In this document: one piece after another, positions 6,784 to 14,742 of the stretch | Layout of the letters: each line of letters starts with the position of its first letter | Position numbering within the stretch: the first letter of the stretch is position 1 | Assembly: GCA_036733285.1 (NCBI GenBank) | Contig: DAINAU010000070.1 | Span: 1-21,805 of the forward strand | Length of the DNA: 21,805 nt | Reading direction: 5' to 3' | From: JAGOBX01 sp036733285 | Lineage (GTDB): Bacteria > JAGOBX01 | Program-made: the position numbers and the translations under genes | The notes under the pieces: generated by a model | The model's input: only the letters and a program-made list of their open reading frames with translations | Databases searched by the model: none | Told to the model about the DNA's origin: nothing

Positions 6784-8106
6784 TTATTCTTTTACGGCTC
6801 CGCCCGTCATGCCTTCAATAAAAAAACGTTGGGCGAGCAAAAATAAAATCGCTATCGGCACAATTGAAAAACACGAACCTGCCATTATTTTTGTCCAGTC
6901 GACCGCATATTGTCCTTTGAACAACGCAAGACCTACCGGCAAAGTTCTATAAGCCGAATCCGGCGTATTGACAATCAACTGCCATAAAAAATTCGACCAT
7001 TGACCAAGAAAAGTCAATAAAAACAAAGTCGCTATTATCGGCAGCGACAACGGAATTATTATTATTCTGAAAAGCTGAATTTCAGTGGCTCCGTCTATTG
7101 TCGCGGCTTCAAACAATGAATTTGGAATCGTTTTTATATACTGACGTATTAAAAATATTCCAAACACGTTCGCAAGATGCGGTATTACAAGTCCCGCGTA
7201 TGAATTTATCCAGCCGAATTTACTTACTATGGCAAACTGCGGAACCATAAAAATCATACCGGGTATCATCATCGACGCCATCAGCAATAAAAATATTTTT
7301 TCGCGGCCGAAAAAATTTTTTTTAGCGAAAGCGTAACCTCCCATCGTGCAAATCAAAGCGGTTAACGCAGCGGCAAGCGTTGAAACTACAACGCTGTTCC
7401 AAAAAAATTTTCCAAAAGGAAAATCCTTGTTATTCCAAACTTCTAAAAAATTAGCCGTGGTGTATAATGAATTGAAAGCTTCTTTAAACCCGCGTTGATA
7501 TTCGAATTTATATTTTTTAATTGACTCGTCTTTATCAACGGACGCTATAAAATATCCGTCCGATTCTTTTGTCATATCAACATTTTTTTCATCGTTGATA
7601 ATTAATTTTACCGCATTTGTTTTATCGTTTTTATATTTAAAAATAAGTTTTTCATTGTCAATATATGAATCGTTTATCAGCGGAACATTCGCGTTTTTCC
7701 CGGGTTTTACCGTGATTTTACGGTTGTCTGATTTTTCCCATTCGCCGTTTATTATGAATTTATATTCGTAATCGCCAGCCGCGATATCGTCAATTCTTAC
7801 TGTCCAGACGCCGTCGTTATTGTCAAGCGGAGTTTTCTTTTCATCCCAACCCTGAAAAGAACCCGCAACATTTACCGATTGAGCGGTTTTATCTTCGTAT
7901 TGAAAAACAAGATAAGATTTGTCGTTTTGAACCGGAGATAAACTTGAAGTCAAAAACGCGGAAGTAAATACTTTGGTTTGAGGTAAAAAATTAAATTTCA
8001 ATCCTTCTCCGGGATTTTTGAACGCGGTAATTATCATCCAGAACAACGGAAGTAAAACCAGTATTGAAAGGGATATTAATACAATGTATAACAATAACTT
8101 TTTCAT
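6784..8106 (-). CDS. MalG-type sugar ABC permease with glycogen-binding-like domains inserted in its first periplasmic loop
   Basis: Residues 1-30 form the first membrane helix. Residues about 231-440 form the rest of a MalG-family permease, including the EAA loop EAATIDGATEIQLFRIIIIP (333-352) that contacts the ATPase, and a C-terminus ending GMTGGAVKE. Typical MalG-type permeases have about 270-300 residues; this one has 440. The extra part lies between helix 1 and helix 2, outside the membrane. Residues about 63-142 form a glycogen-binding-like E-set domain with GSFQGW (W87), GVW (W101), YEYKF (K116), NGEW (W123) and DNRKITVKPGK. Residues about 152-206 repeat the same pattern (LIFKYKNDKTNAVKLII, DGYF, KKYKFEY) but lack the key tryptophans. 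An AAGGATT ribosome site precedes the ATG, 30 bases after the MalF-type gene. Confidence 0.93.
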   Translation of the reverse strand: MKKLLLYIVLISLSILVLLPLFWMIITAFKNPGEGLKFNFLPQTKVFTSAFLTSSLSPVQNDKSYLVFQYEDKTAQSVNVAGSFQGWDEKKTPLDNNDGVWTVRIDDIAAGDYEYKFIINGEWEKSDNRKITVKPGKNANVPLINDSYIDNEKLIFKYKNDKTNAVKLIINDEKNVDMTKESDGYFIASVDKDESIKKYKFEYQRGFKEAFNSLYTTANFLEVWNNKDFPFGKFFWNSVVVSTLAAALTALICTMGGYAFAKKNFFGREKIFLLLMASMMIPGMIFMVPQFAIVSKFGWINSYAGLVIPHLANVFGIFLIRQYIKTIPNSLFEAATIDGATEIQLFRIIIIPLSLPIIATLFLLTFLGQWSNFLWQLIVNTPDSAYRTLPVGLALFKGQYAVDWTKIMAGSCFSIVPIAILFLLAQRFFIEGMTGGAVKE

Positions 8107-8136
8107 AATATAATCCTTGAAAAAAATTTATTATAA

Positions 8137-9060
8137 TTATTTTTCTACTTTTATGAATTTAGCGTTTATAATTGATATTATAGCAGCGATAATCAATAGA
8201 ATATAAGATATTGCCGCGGCTTTGCCGTAAAATCCCGATTTGAAAGTTCTGAATAAATGGTATCCTGAAAGTTTAGCCACTTTCACGGATTCGCCCATCA
8301 CAGAAATAGCCGGACCGCCCGTGTCGTTTGTCATAGCGTATATTTCAGTAAAAGCATTTAATGTGCCTATTATTCCGGTAATTATCATAAATAAAATTAT
8401 TGGTTTTACTAAAGGAATAGTTATATGAACGGTTTTTTGAAACCAGTTGGCGCCGTCTATGTCCGCGGCTTCATACACGGATTCGGAAATATTTTGTATG
8501 GACGTTAAAAATAATATTATTCCAAATCCCATTCCTTTTAAAACCATTGCTACCGCTATAGCCGGAAGGATAGTCCATGGCTCGTTTAAAATTGCGTGTT
8601 CAGAAAAATAATAAACGCCGATTTTCTGCATTAAAAAATCAAGAAGCCCGTATTTTGGAGCGAATATCAAAGTCCATATTGTTCCAATAACAAGCAAATC
8701 CAAAACGTTCGGAAGGAAAAAAGCGCTTCTGAAAAACGACGTGCCTTTCAGTTTATTATTTAATACTAAAGCGAGAAGCAGCGCCGCTATTATTCCGGTA
8801 GGTATGGTAAGCAGAGCGTATATAAAAGTCGATATTATGCTCCACCAGAATTCTTTGTCTTTAAGAATCGTGGCGTAATTATCAAACCCCACTATTTCCA
8901 TTTTACCGAAAACATCATACCAGTCGGTATAAATCGTGGCTTCTTTAAAACTTAATATGAAAGAATAAATAACAGGCCAACCGAGAAAAATTATAAAAAC
9001 AATCATAAAAGGAAGGATAAAAAAGTAACCGGTAATATTTTCTTTTACTGTTCTGTTCAT
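8137..9060 (-). CDS. MalF/UgpA-type sugar ABC permease
   Basis: This 307-residue integral membrane protein has about six hydrophobic helices, starting with ITGYFFILPFMIVFIIFLGW. It carries the permease EAA loop EAADIDGANWFQKTVHITIP at 198-217, which docks on the cytoplasmic ATPase. It should pair with the MalG-type permease to form the transmembrane channel of an importer fed by the lipoprotein binding protein. The N-terminus lacks the extra helices and large P2 loop of E. coli MalF, so it is of the shorter UgpA/MsmF size. The ATG is preceded by GGGTGA at good spacing. It is the first gene after the promoter at 9165-9193. The matching ATPase is not encoded in this window and is probably shared or elsewhere. 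Confidence 0.94.
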   Translation of the reverse strand: MNRTVKENITGYFFILPFMIVFIIFLGWPVIYSFILSFKEATIYTDWYDVFGKMEIVGFDNYATILKDKEFWWSIISTFIYALLTIPTGIIAALLLALVLNNKLKGTSFFRSAFFLPNVLDLLVIGTIWTLIFAPKYGLLDFLMQKIGVYYFSEHAILNEPWTILPAIAVAMVLKGMGFGIILFLTSIQNISESVYEAADIDGANWFQKTVHITIPLVKPIILFMIITGIIGTLNAFTEIYAMTNDTGGPAISVMGESVKVAKLSGYHLFRTFKSGFYGKAAAISYILLIIAAIISIINAKFIKVEK

Positions 9061-9164
9061 TTTTTCACCCGGAAATTAATTTAATTTGTAAAAACAAATC
9101 CAATATGTTTTTATAACGATTATGATAAAAACCGCTTTAAAAAAAGTTTTGACTTTTAACAAGT

Positions 9165-9193
9165 ATTTTAAACTTTTGAATCGGAATTGTCAA
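9165..9193 (-). promoter_or_regulatory. Sigma70-type promoter of the sugar importer operon
   Basis: On the minus strand TTGACA (9193-9188) and TAAAAT (9170-9165) are separated by exactly 17 bases. Transcription would start near 9158, leaving a leader of roughly 100 bases before the MalF-type ATG. No operator could be assigned with confidence. Confidence 0.7.
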
Positions 9194-9293
9194 GAAAATT
9201 AATTCGATTTTTAAAAAAATCAGTTTTTGGCGGGTTGAAATATATATAACGTATTTGAAAAGTTGAGGAAATCGCGAAACGATTTTCGAACAT

Positions 9294-10199
9294 TCACATT
9301 TTTTTTAATTCATATTTTTCTTCAAGAAAAACCGGACGATACGAGAGTTTGGAAAATTTTAATCCCTCGATTCCCAAATCCTGCTCGTAATTAAAATATT
9401 TAACGCCGGAATAATTTTGAAGCAGCGTTTCTTTTGTAAGAAAAACGCATATTCCCGGAATGCTCCTATTGTATTTTTGAATATGAATAAGAGCCGTGTT
9501 ATAATTCAGCATATCGCAAATTGTGAACGCTTCTACTTTCCCGTTTATTATAACCGTGGTTCCGGTAAGATTTAATTTATCCGCGTTTTCAATGGCGTTT
9601 GTTATAGCCGTATATTCGGCTTCAATCTGAGCATTATCGTTAGATTTGTTTTCTATCGACCATTTTTTTGATATTGACAAGTAACTCTCGAAATATTTTT
9701 CCTTAAACCCGTCGATAAAAAGTTCGTCTCCATTCAACCTGTTATGAAATTTATTTATTTCATTTCTTTTTGTTTCATATATTTTTCCTTTTAAAAATAC
9801 CGTTCTATCGATTAAATATACGTAATCAAAATGATTTCTTAAAGGAATTACCGATAGTCCTGAAGAGCCGTTTAAATTTGAAGCGAATCTCTTCTCAACC
9901 CTTGTCATCTGCAAAACTTCCGAATGTAAATCGTATTTCAAAACATCAAAAATTTTTTTTATAATATTTTTTTCCGCGTTTCGCAAACCAAAAGGCTGAT
10001 ATGAAAAAAAAGAACCGTCTTTCTTTTTTCCAATTATAATCAGATATCCGTCGATTATATTCCAATGATAATCGTAGTAATCTTTCCAAATAAAAAGATT
10101 TACCGCGTTTATTTCTGAAATAGACGGCTGGTGCAGCCGGCAAAACCGTTTTAAAATATCAATATGGCAAATACTCAGTTTTTTAAAATTTCTTTTCAT
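9294..10199 (-). CDS. DUF2156 protein (phosphatidylglycerol lysyltransferase C-terminal-like, GNAT fold)
   Basis: The sequence follows the DUF2156 pattern: an N-terminal half with NAVNLFIWKDYYDYHWNII, then DYVYLIDRTVFLKGKIYETK with KRNEINKF near residues 126-151, and the C-terminal signature YEQDLGIEGLKFSKLSYRPV at about 271-290. The domain consists of two acetyltransferase-like folds and is related to the catalytic part of MprF, which transfers aminoacyl groups from tRNA to lipid. Stand-alone soluble members such as this 301-residue protein have no settled substrate. No membrane segment is visible. The ATG has no clear ribosome site. The gene is divergent from the methyltransferase, and its 3' end lies about 230 bases upstream of the importer operon, which has its own promoter. 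Confidence 0.88.
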   Translation of the reverse strand: MKRNFKKLSICHIDILKRFCRLHQPSISEINAVNLFIWKDYYDYHWNIIDGYLIIIGKKKDGSFFSYQPFGLRNAEKNIIKKIFDVLKYDLHSEVLQMTRVEKRFASNLNGSSGLSVIPLRNHFDYVYLIDRTVFLKGKIYETKRNEINKFHNRLNGDELFIDGFKEKYFESYLSISKKWSIENKSNDNAQIEAEYTAITNAIENADKLNLTGTTVIINGKVEAFTICDMLNYNTALIHIQKYNRSIPGICVFLTKETLLQNYSGVKYFNYEQDLGIEGLKFSKLSYRPVFLEEKYELKKM

Positions 10200-10308
10200 A
10201 ATTTAATATTTGTAACAATCGACAAAAAAAAGTTTATTTTTATTGAATTTTATTTTTCTCATAATAAAATTAGAAAAAATTCAAAAATTTATTTTATTGA
10301 AATTCATA

Positions 10309-10932
10309 ATGAAAAAAACAAACAATTTAAAAGATATAATAAATTTCTACGACGTAAAACTCAATAATCACAAAGAAGATTATAAAATTCTCGCTTTTGA
10401 AAACAGTAAAACTCAAAACATAAGGTTTTCCGCTCTGTTAAATGGAATTGACGTCAAAAACAAAAAAATTCTCGACGTCGGTTGCGGATTATGCAATCTA
10501 ATTGAATTTCTAAATAAAAAAAAAGTTAATTATCAATATACCGGCATCGATATAATGGAAAAATTCGTTGAGATTTCCAGACGTCGCTATCCCGGCAAAA
10601 AAATTCTATATTCGGATATTTTTTCCGATAATCCTTTTAAAAAAAATTCTTTTGATATAGTTTTGGTTTCCGGCGCGTTTAATCTGCGGTTAGATAATAA
10701 CAAAAGGTTTATCAAAAAAGCCCTGAAGGTTTTGTTTGAGATTTCAAAAAAAATCGTAACTTTCAACCTTTTACATCCCCATTCGCCGGACAGGGAAGAC
10801 GACAGATTTTATTATTATAAACCCTCAGAAATTATCGAATTTTTAGATTCCGGTTTTCCCTATAAGTTAAGAAAAATTCAACTTCTTGAACATTATCTCC
10901 CGAATGATTTCACTCTTATTTGCGAAAAATAA
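10309..10932 (+). CDS. Class I SAM-dependent methyltransferase
   Basis: The glycine-rich motif I is clear in KILDVGCGLCNLIEFL (about residues 53-68), followed by YTGIDIMEKFVEISRRRYP with the acidic residue that binds the SAM ribose, and motif IV-like FDIVLVSGAFNLRL. The C-terminal part has HSPDREDDRFYYYKPSEI. The whole protein is 207 residues, a single Rossmann-like methyltransferase domain. I chose ATG 10309; the open frame reaches a TTG at 10243, but those extra residues are a low-complexity IFLIIKLEKIQKFILLKF stretch translated from A/T-rich leader. No convincing ribosome site is seen at either start. Substrate is unknown. It converges on metG with 35 bases between. Confidence 0.85.
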   Translation: MKKTNNLKDIINFYDVKLNNHKEDYKILAFENSKTQNIRFSALLNGIDVKNKKILDVGCGLCNLIEFLNKKKVNYQYTGIDIMEKFVEISRRRYPGKKILYSDIFSDNPFKKNSFDIVLVSGAFNLRLDNNKRFIKKALKVLFEISKKIVTFNLLHPHSPDREDDRFYYYKPSEIIEFLDSGFPYKLRKIQLLEHYLPNDFTLICEK

Positions 10933-10967
10933 TCGACATTATTTATCGGCGCCGCAAAACCGTTATT

Positions 10968-13046
10968 CTATCCGACTACAGCTCCGGATTCAATGTCTTG
11001 TTCCGGCGTTATCAAAACAAGCTTTCCATTAATTTTAGCCGCGAGCAACATCCCCCGCGATTCAATATTGAAAATCTTAGCGGGTTTAAGATTATATACT
11101 ATTACAATTTTTTTCCCCGTCAATTGTTCCGGTTTATAGAATTCGGCTATTCCGGCTACAATCTGTCTTTTTTCATCTCCTATTTTTATTTGAAGTTTAA
11201 CAAGTTTTTTCGATTTTGGAACGGTTTCCGCCTCGCATATTTCCGCTACCCTTAACTGAATTTTTCCAAAATGCTCAATATCAATAATATTAAGAACATT
11301 TTCATTTTGGCTGCCGGGAACATTTTTTAAATTAGAACCGTTCTGTTTCTGCGAACCTGATTGAGCGTTTGACAATCCCGCCAATTTAACGTTTTCTTCC
11401 TTAATCTGATTATCTTCGATTTTCACGAATAAAATTTCCGGTTCTGAAATTTTATGCCCGGGAGCAAGAAAATTTTCGCCTATTTCAGACCATTCGGTTT
11501 CCGAACTTTTACCTTCGAGATTCAAAAATTTCCATATTTTTTCAGCGGTGAACGGCATAACCGGAGACATAAGTTGAGCCAGAAATTTCACTAAATTTAT
11601 CGAAACATAAAGACAGTTTCCGCATTTGTTCTTATCGTTTTTAAAACAATGCCATGGGGCTGAATCGTTAAAATATTTGTTGCAGTCTTTTGCAAAAGCC
11701 ATAAAAACTCTTGTGGCTTCTTTAACCTGAAACGATTCGAACAACTCCGCCATTGTATCCCGCGTTTCTTTGACTTTAAGCAGAATATTTTTCGACGCTT
11801 CGTCGAGATTAACTGGTTCCGGCGTCTTAAATTCAAAAAAATTTCTCATAAAAACCGCCGCTCTATTCACGAAATTTCCAATATTGTCTGCAAGTTCGTT
11901 ATTGTTTTTTTCCTGAAAGTATTCCCAAGAAAAATCCGTATCTCTCGATTCCGGAGCGTTTGCCGCTATAGCGTATCTCAAGGAATCGGGATTGTATTTG
12001 TCAACTACGTCGTTAACCCAAATCGCAAAATTTCTGGAAGTAGAAATCTTTTGACTCGAAATATTCAAAAATTCGTTTGCCGGTATTTCGGAAGGAAGAT
12101 TGGCGTATCCCGAAGCTAAAAGAATTATCGGCCATACTATGGCATGAAACACGATATTGTCTTTGCCGATAAAATGGATTATCCGCGTATTTTCTCCGCG
12201 CCAATACTTTTCCCATTCGTCTTTTCTGCCGTTTTTTTCAGCCCATTCTTTTGTGGCTGAAATATATCCTATCGGCGCTTCAAACCATACGTATAAAACT
12301 TTGCCGTCCGCTTCTTTAATAGGAACTTTAATTCCCCATTTTATATCTCTCGTAATAGCTCTTTCTCCGAGACCTTCGGAAAACCATCCTTTGCAGAAAT
12401 TCTTAACGTTATCTTTCCATTTTTTAGAATTTATCCAGTCTTCAATCTGCCGCTGAAACTTATTCATTTGCAAAAACCAGTGTTTGGTGGTTCTGATTTC
12501 CGGAATCCCGCCGCAGATTTTACATTTCGGTTCTTTTAAATCCGTGGGTTCTATCCATTTGCCGCATTTTTCGCATTGATCTCCGCGGGCTCCTTCGCTT
12601 CCGCAATGCGGACATATTCCTTCTATATATCTGTCCGCCAAAAACATATTGCATTTTCCGCAATAAAACTGTTTTATTTCTTTTTCAACAAGATTTTTAT
12701 TTTCAAAAATTTTTAAAAAAACTTCCTGGGCGGTTTTGTGATGAATATCCTTGCTCGTTCTTGAATAATTATCAAATGATATTCCGAGTTTTTCAAAAGT
12801 TGTTTCATTCATTTCATGGTATCTGTCTATTATAATTTGGGGACTGACTTTTTCTTTTTCAGCCGTTATTGTAATCGGAACTCCGTGTTCGTCGGAACCG
12901 CATATGAAAACAACGTCTTTTTTCCGCATTCTCGAAAATCTTACAAACGCGTCCGCAGGCAGATACGCGCCGGCGATATGTCCTATATGCAACGGTCCGT
13001 TCGCATACGGCAAAGCGCTCGTAACCAATAATCTCTCTTTGTTCAT
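10968..13046 (-). CDS. metG: Methionine--tRNA ligase
   Basis: This cytoplasmic enzyme charges tRNA-Met with methionine. The class I HIGH motif is at residues 20-23 (GPLHIGHIAGAYLP). A zinc-knuckle insert at about 129-180 has four CxxC pairs (CGKC, CPHC, CEKC, CKIC). The KMSKS loop is the variant KISTS at 333-337 followed by RNFAIW. The anticodon-binding helical domain follows. The last 105 or so residues form an OB-fold tRNA-binding domain of the Trbp111/EMAPII type (FGKIQLRVAEICEAE, VAGIAEFY, GMLLAA). A linker at about 560-590 is rich in Asn, Gln and Ser. At 692 residues the length fits bacterial MetRS with the C-terminal extension. The ATG has an excellent AGAGGAG ribosome site. Confidence 0.98.
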   Translation of the reverse strand: MNKERLLVTSALPYANGPLHIGHIAGAYLPADAFVRFSRMRKKDVVFICGSDEHGVPITITAEKEKVSPQIIIDRYHEMNETTFEKLGISFDNYSRTSKDIHHKTAQEVFLKIFENKNLVEKEIKQFYCGKCNMFLADRYIEGICPHCGSEGARGDQCEKCGKWIEPTDLKEPKCKICGGIPEIRTTKHWFLQMNKFQRQIEDWINSKKWKDNVKNFCKGWFSEGLGERAITRDIKWGIKVPIKEADGKVLYVWFEAPIGYISATKEWAEKNGRKDEWEKYWRGENTRIIHFIGKDNIVFHAIVWPIILLASGYANLPSEIPANEFLNISSQKISTSRNFAIWVNDVVDKYNPDSLRYAIAANAPESRDTDFSWEYFQEKNNNELADNIGNFVNRAAVFMRNFFEFKTPEPVNLDEASKNILLKVKETRDTMAELFESFQVKEATRVFMAFAKDCNKYFNDSAPWHCFKNDKNKCGNCLYVSINLVKFLAQLMSPVMPFTAEKIWKFLNLEGKSSETEWSEIGENFLAPGHKISEPEILFVKIEDNQIKEENVKLAGLSNAQSGSQKQNGSNLKNVPGSQNENVLNIIDIEHFGKIQLRVAEICEAETVPKSKKLVKLQIKIGDEKRQIVAGIAEFYKPEQLTGKKIVIVYNLKPAKIFNIESRGMLLAAKINGKLVLITPEQDIESGAVVG

Positions 13047-13158
13047 TTGATTTAACTCCTCTGTAAATTAGAACAAAATAAAATTTATGCAAACGCGCAT
13101 AAGTATTACGACATAGTTTTGTCGGCTTTTAAAAAAGTCCAACTTTTTAAAAAGTAAA

Positions 13159-13179
13159 AAAAAACGCATAGCGTTTTTT
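13159..13179 (-). terminator. Intrinsic terminator between the SIMPL gene and metG
   Basis: A perfect nine-pair hairpin, AAAAAACGC and GCGTTTTTT around a three-base loop. Read on the minus strand it follows the SIMPL stop (13223) and runs into a long T tract, as an intrinsic terminator should. It is nearly symmetrical and may work in both directions. A 14-base palindrome ACTTTTTAAAAAGT lies next to it at 13142-13155. Confidence 0.7.
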
Positions 13180-13222
13180 AATTATTGCGCGTTAATGTCG
13201 ATTAATTTTTGCGCGCGCATAT

Positions 13223-13954
13223 CTATTCAAGCTGATACTGAACTCTTACGGTTACCATAGCTGTTTTATATCTTGAATTTTTATTATACGCTCCCTGCCA
13301 GCTCATTTCCTCCGATGAATTTCTCTCCAATATCTGGAAAACGCCTATATTTGAATTTCTGATTTTGCCGATTACCGAACCCGCGTTTTCCGAAACTTGT
13401 TCCGCTCTCTCTTTAGCGTCTTTAGCGGCTGACGCTATTAGTTGAATTTTCAAACTTGATAATTTCGTATAAAAATAATTCGGAGAGTTAGAATACAACT
13501 CTATTCCCTCATTAATCAATTCGGTAATATTCCTCGAAATATTTTCAATTTTATCTATTTCTGTTGATTCGATTTTAACGGTTTGAGTTAAAACAAATCC
13601 GTCAAATTCCCGTTTTATTAATTTCCCTTCGATATTATGTTCTTCTTTAAATTCTTTTTGAATATCTATAGAACTGAATGAAACCTCTTTATCATTAACG
13701 CTGTTTTTTTTTAAATATTCGCGTATTATAATTTGATTATTCTTAATTTTCGAATATGCTTTCTCAAGATTAAAATCTTTTTGAACATACGACGCGTCCC
13801 ATGTTATCAAATCGCTTTCAAAATCAACCTGTCCCAATCCGGTAACGTTTATTATATCATCGGCTTTTGCTCTGTTATAAAATGTTTTTGCAAAAATTAT
13901 AACCGCTATAATTATAGTCGCAGAAATTATTAAAGTCTTTTTAATATCATTCAT
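13223..13954 (-). CDS. SIMPL-domain (DUF541) exported protein
   Basis: An N-terminal membrane anchor or uncleaved signal (about residues 7-23, IISATIIIAVIIFAKTF) is followed by a SIMPL/DUF541 domain: INVTGLGQVDFESDLITWDA, a paired helix-strand body with VLTQTVKIES, the characteristic AAKDAKERAEQVSENAG near 175-192, and a C-terminal AMVTVRVQYQLE strand. Family members are periplasmic or outer-membrane proteins, some linked to oxidative stress or membrane integrity; a precise function is not established. At 243 residues it is of normal length. It has a strong AAGGAGG ribosome site eight bases before the ATG. It appears to be a single-gene unit ending at the terminator at 13159-13179. Confidence 0.92.
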   Translation of the reverse strand: MNDIKKTLIISATIIIAVIIFAKTFYNRAKADDIINVTGLGQVDFESDLITWDASYVQKDFNLEKAYSKIKNNQIIIREYLKKNSVNDKEVSFSSIDIQKEFKEEHNIEGKLIKREFDGFVLTQTVKIESTEIDKIENISRNITELINEGIELYSNSPNYFYTKLSSLKIQLIASAAKDAKERAEQVSENAGSVIGKIRNSNIGVFQILERNSSEEMSWQGAYNKNSRYKTAMVTVRVQYQLE

Positions 13955-13982
13955 CTTCTTTGCCTCCTTATAATTCCGGAAA

Positions 13983-14019
13983 AAATATTTTTAGCTCGAT
14001 TATCGCGCTAAAAATATTT
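13983..14019. terminator. Long AT-rich hairpin between the GxxExxY fragment and the SIMPL gene
   Basis: AAATATTTTTAGC (13983-13995) pairs perfectly with GCTAAAAATATTT (14007-14019). Three further pairs form inside after one mismatch, giving a 16-pair stem with a three-base loop. On the minus strand it ends in TTT. It may terminate transcription from the GxxExxY side or form a leader structure, as the SIMPL ribosome site is only about 16 bases away. Confidence 0.5.
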
Positions 14020-14037
14020 CAACTCGGATTTCACGGA

Positions 14038-14289
14038 TTAAAATATTACTCTTTTATGATTAAAACTATCTTCGCCAAAATTTACTACTAATGACAATTT
14101 CATTTTTGACGCGGCAAGATAATTCAAACTTTGTTTTAAATGTCCTTTTGATATTTGTTCAACGGCTTTTACTTCTAATATCATTTTATATGTTTCTTCT
14201 TCATATATTAAACTCATTTCTAAACGCCTCTTTAATCCGTGTGAATCCGTGTAATCCGTGTAAAAACTTTTTTTGACACGGATTTTCAC
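14038..14289 (-). pseudogene. Truncated GxxExxY protein
   Basis: The segment MILEVKAVEQISKGHLKQSL, then NYLAASKMKLSLVVNFG and KRVIF, is the C-terminal half of the GxxExxY family, a group of about 120-130 residues with a PD-(D/E)XK-like core (here the E-x-K of LEVKAVE). The N-terminal half, with the motif that names the family and the expected catalytic Asp, is missing. In its place the open frame runs through TCCGTG repeat DNA (FYTDYTDSHGLKR), which is not real protein. A short 59-residue reading from ATG 14217, with AAGAGG upstream, is possible. I regard it as a fragment left by a deletion at the repeat. Confidence 0.7.
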
Positions 14290-14301
14290 GGATTTTTTAT
14301 A

Positions 14302-14484
14302 AATACTTTTTCATTACCGAATTATATTTATTACCGGCAACATCTATAATTTTCTGCGCGTCTGTTATCTTTTCTTCTATTTTTTCTATTTCCAAAACTA
14401 TTATTCGGGATTCCTTTATTACTTTCTTCTCTTTTTTATCCGTAATACAATCTTCTAAAATGTTGTTTTTTTTTTCTCGTTTTT
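14302..14484 (-). pseudogene. Remnant 3' end of a second restriction specificity (S) domain
   Basis: Read on the minus strand, about 60 codons are open and end with RIIVLEIEKIEEKITDAQKI, then IDVAGNKYNSVMKKYL and a stop at 14302. This matches the C-terminal coiled coil of the intact restriction-modification protein nearby (IVTDIEKSEKKIMEAKKIID, ending QAVMKKYL). The last 23 bases and the following repeat are identical in the two. There is no start codon or target-recognition domain, and a stop lies just upstream beyond a ten-A run. It is therefore a leftover of a duplicated or replaced specificity gene. Confidence 0.7.
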
Positions 14485-14690
14485 ATCCAATCATATCCTT
14501 AAAATCATTTTATTTCAATATTTATATTTACATTTAAAGAGCAATTCCAACCGCTACGAACTTTTTTATATTTTCACATCCATTCACATCTATTCCCTGT
14601 TTATTTTTTTACAGGGAACTAATGTGAACTTATTCGTGTAAAACTTCCATTTTTTGGTTGCTTCTTTGCCGCTCCAAGTAAATCAGCGTC
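14485..14690. other. Gene-free stretch between the specificity remnant and the second repeat copy
   Basis: I see no open frame with family similarity here. It holds the compound hairpin listed at 14583-14628 and otherwise A/T-rich sequence. It appears to be decayed DNA between two repeat copies. Confidence 0.6.
14583..14628. other. Compound hairpin
   Basis: The outer stem TTCACAT/ATGTGAA (seven pairs) and the inner stem TTCCCTGT/ACAGGGAA (eight pairs) are separated by a symmetrical three-base internal loop (CTA on each side), with a T-rich ten-base apical loop. It could be a terminator, a protein site or part of a mobile repeat. No gene is attached to it. Confidence 0.75.
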
Positions 14691-14742
14691 ATCCGTGTAA
14701 AAACTTTTTTTGACACGGATTACACGGATTTTCACGGATTTT

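Noticed and set aside
9206..9221. GATTTTTAAAAAAATC palindrome as a terminator of the DUF2156 gene
   Set aside because: The stem is almost all A/T pairs and lies about 75 bases from the stop. Such palindromes are expected by chance in this composition.
10243..10308. TTG-started extension of the methyltransferase
   Set aside because: It translates A/T-rich leader into low-complexity residues, and the ATG at 10309 is the only ATG before the domain.
12034..12050. KISTS in place of KMSKS in MetRS as a defect
   Set aside because: This loop varies among bacterial MetRS proteins and the lysine, serine and surrounding pattern are kept, so loss of function is not supported.
12816..13092. Small frames over the metG start on both strands
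   Set aside because: They are arginine-rich translations of the metG N-terminal region in wrong frames.
14233..14300. TCCGTG repeats as a CRISPR array
   Set aside because: Units are about nine bases, on facing arms, with no spacers of regular length and no cas genes.
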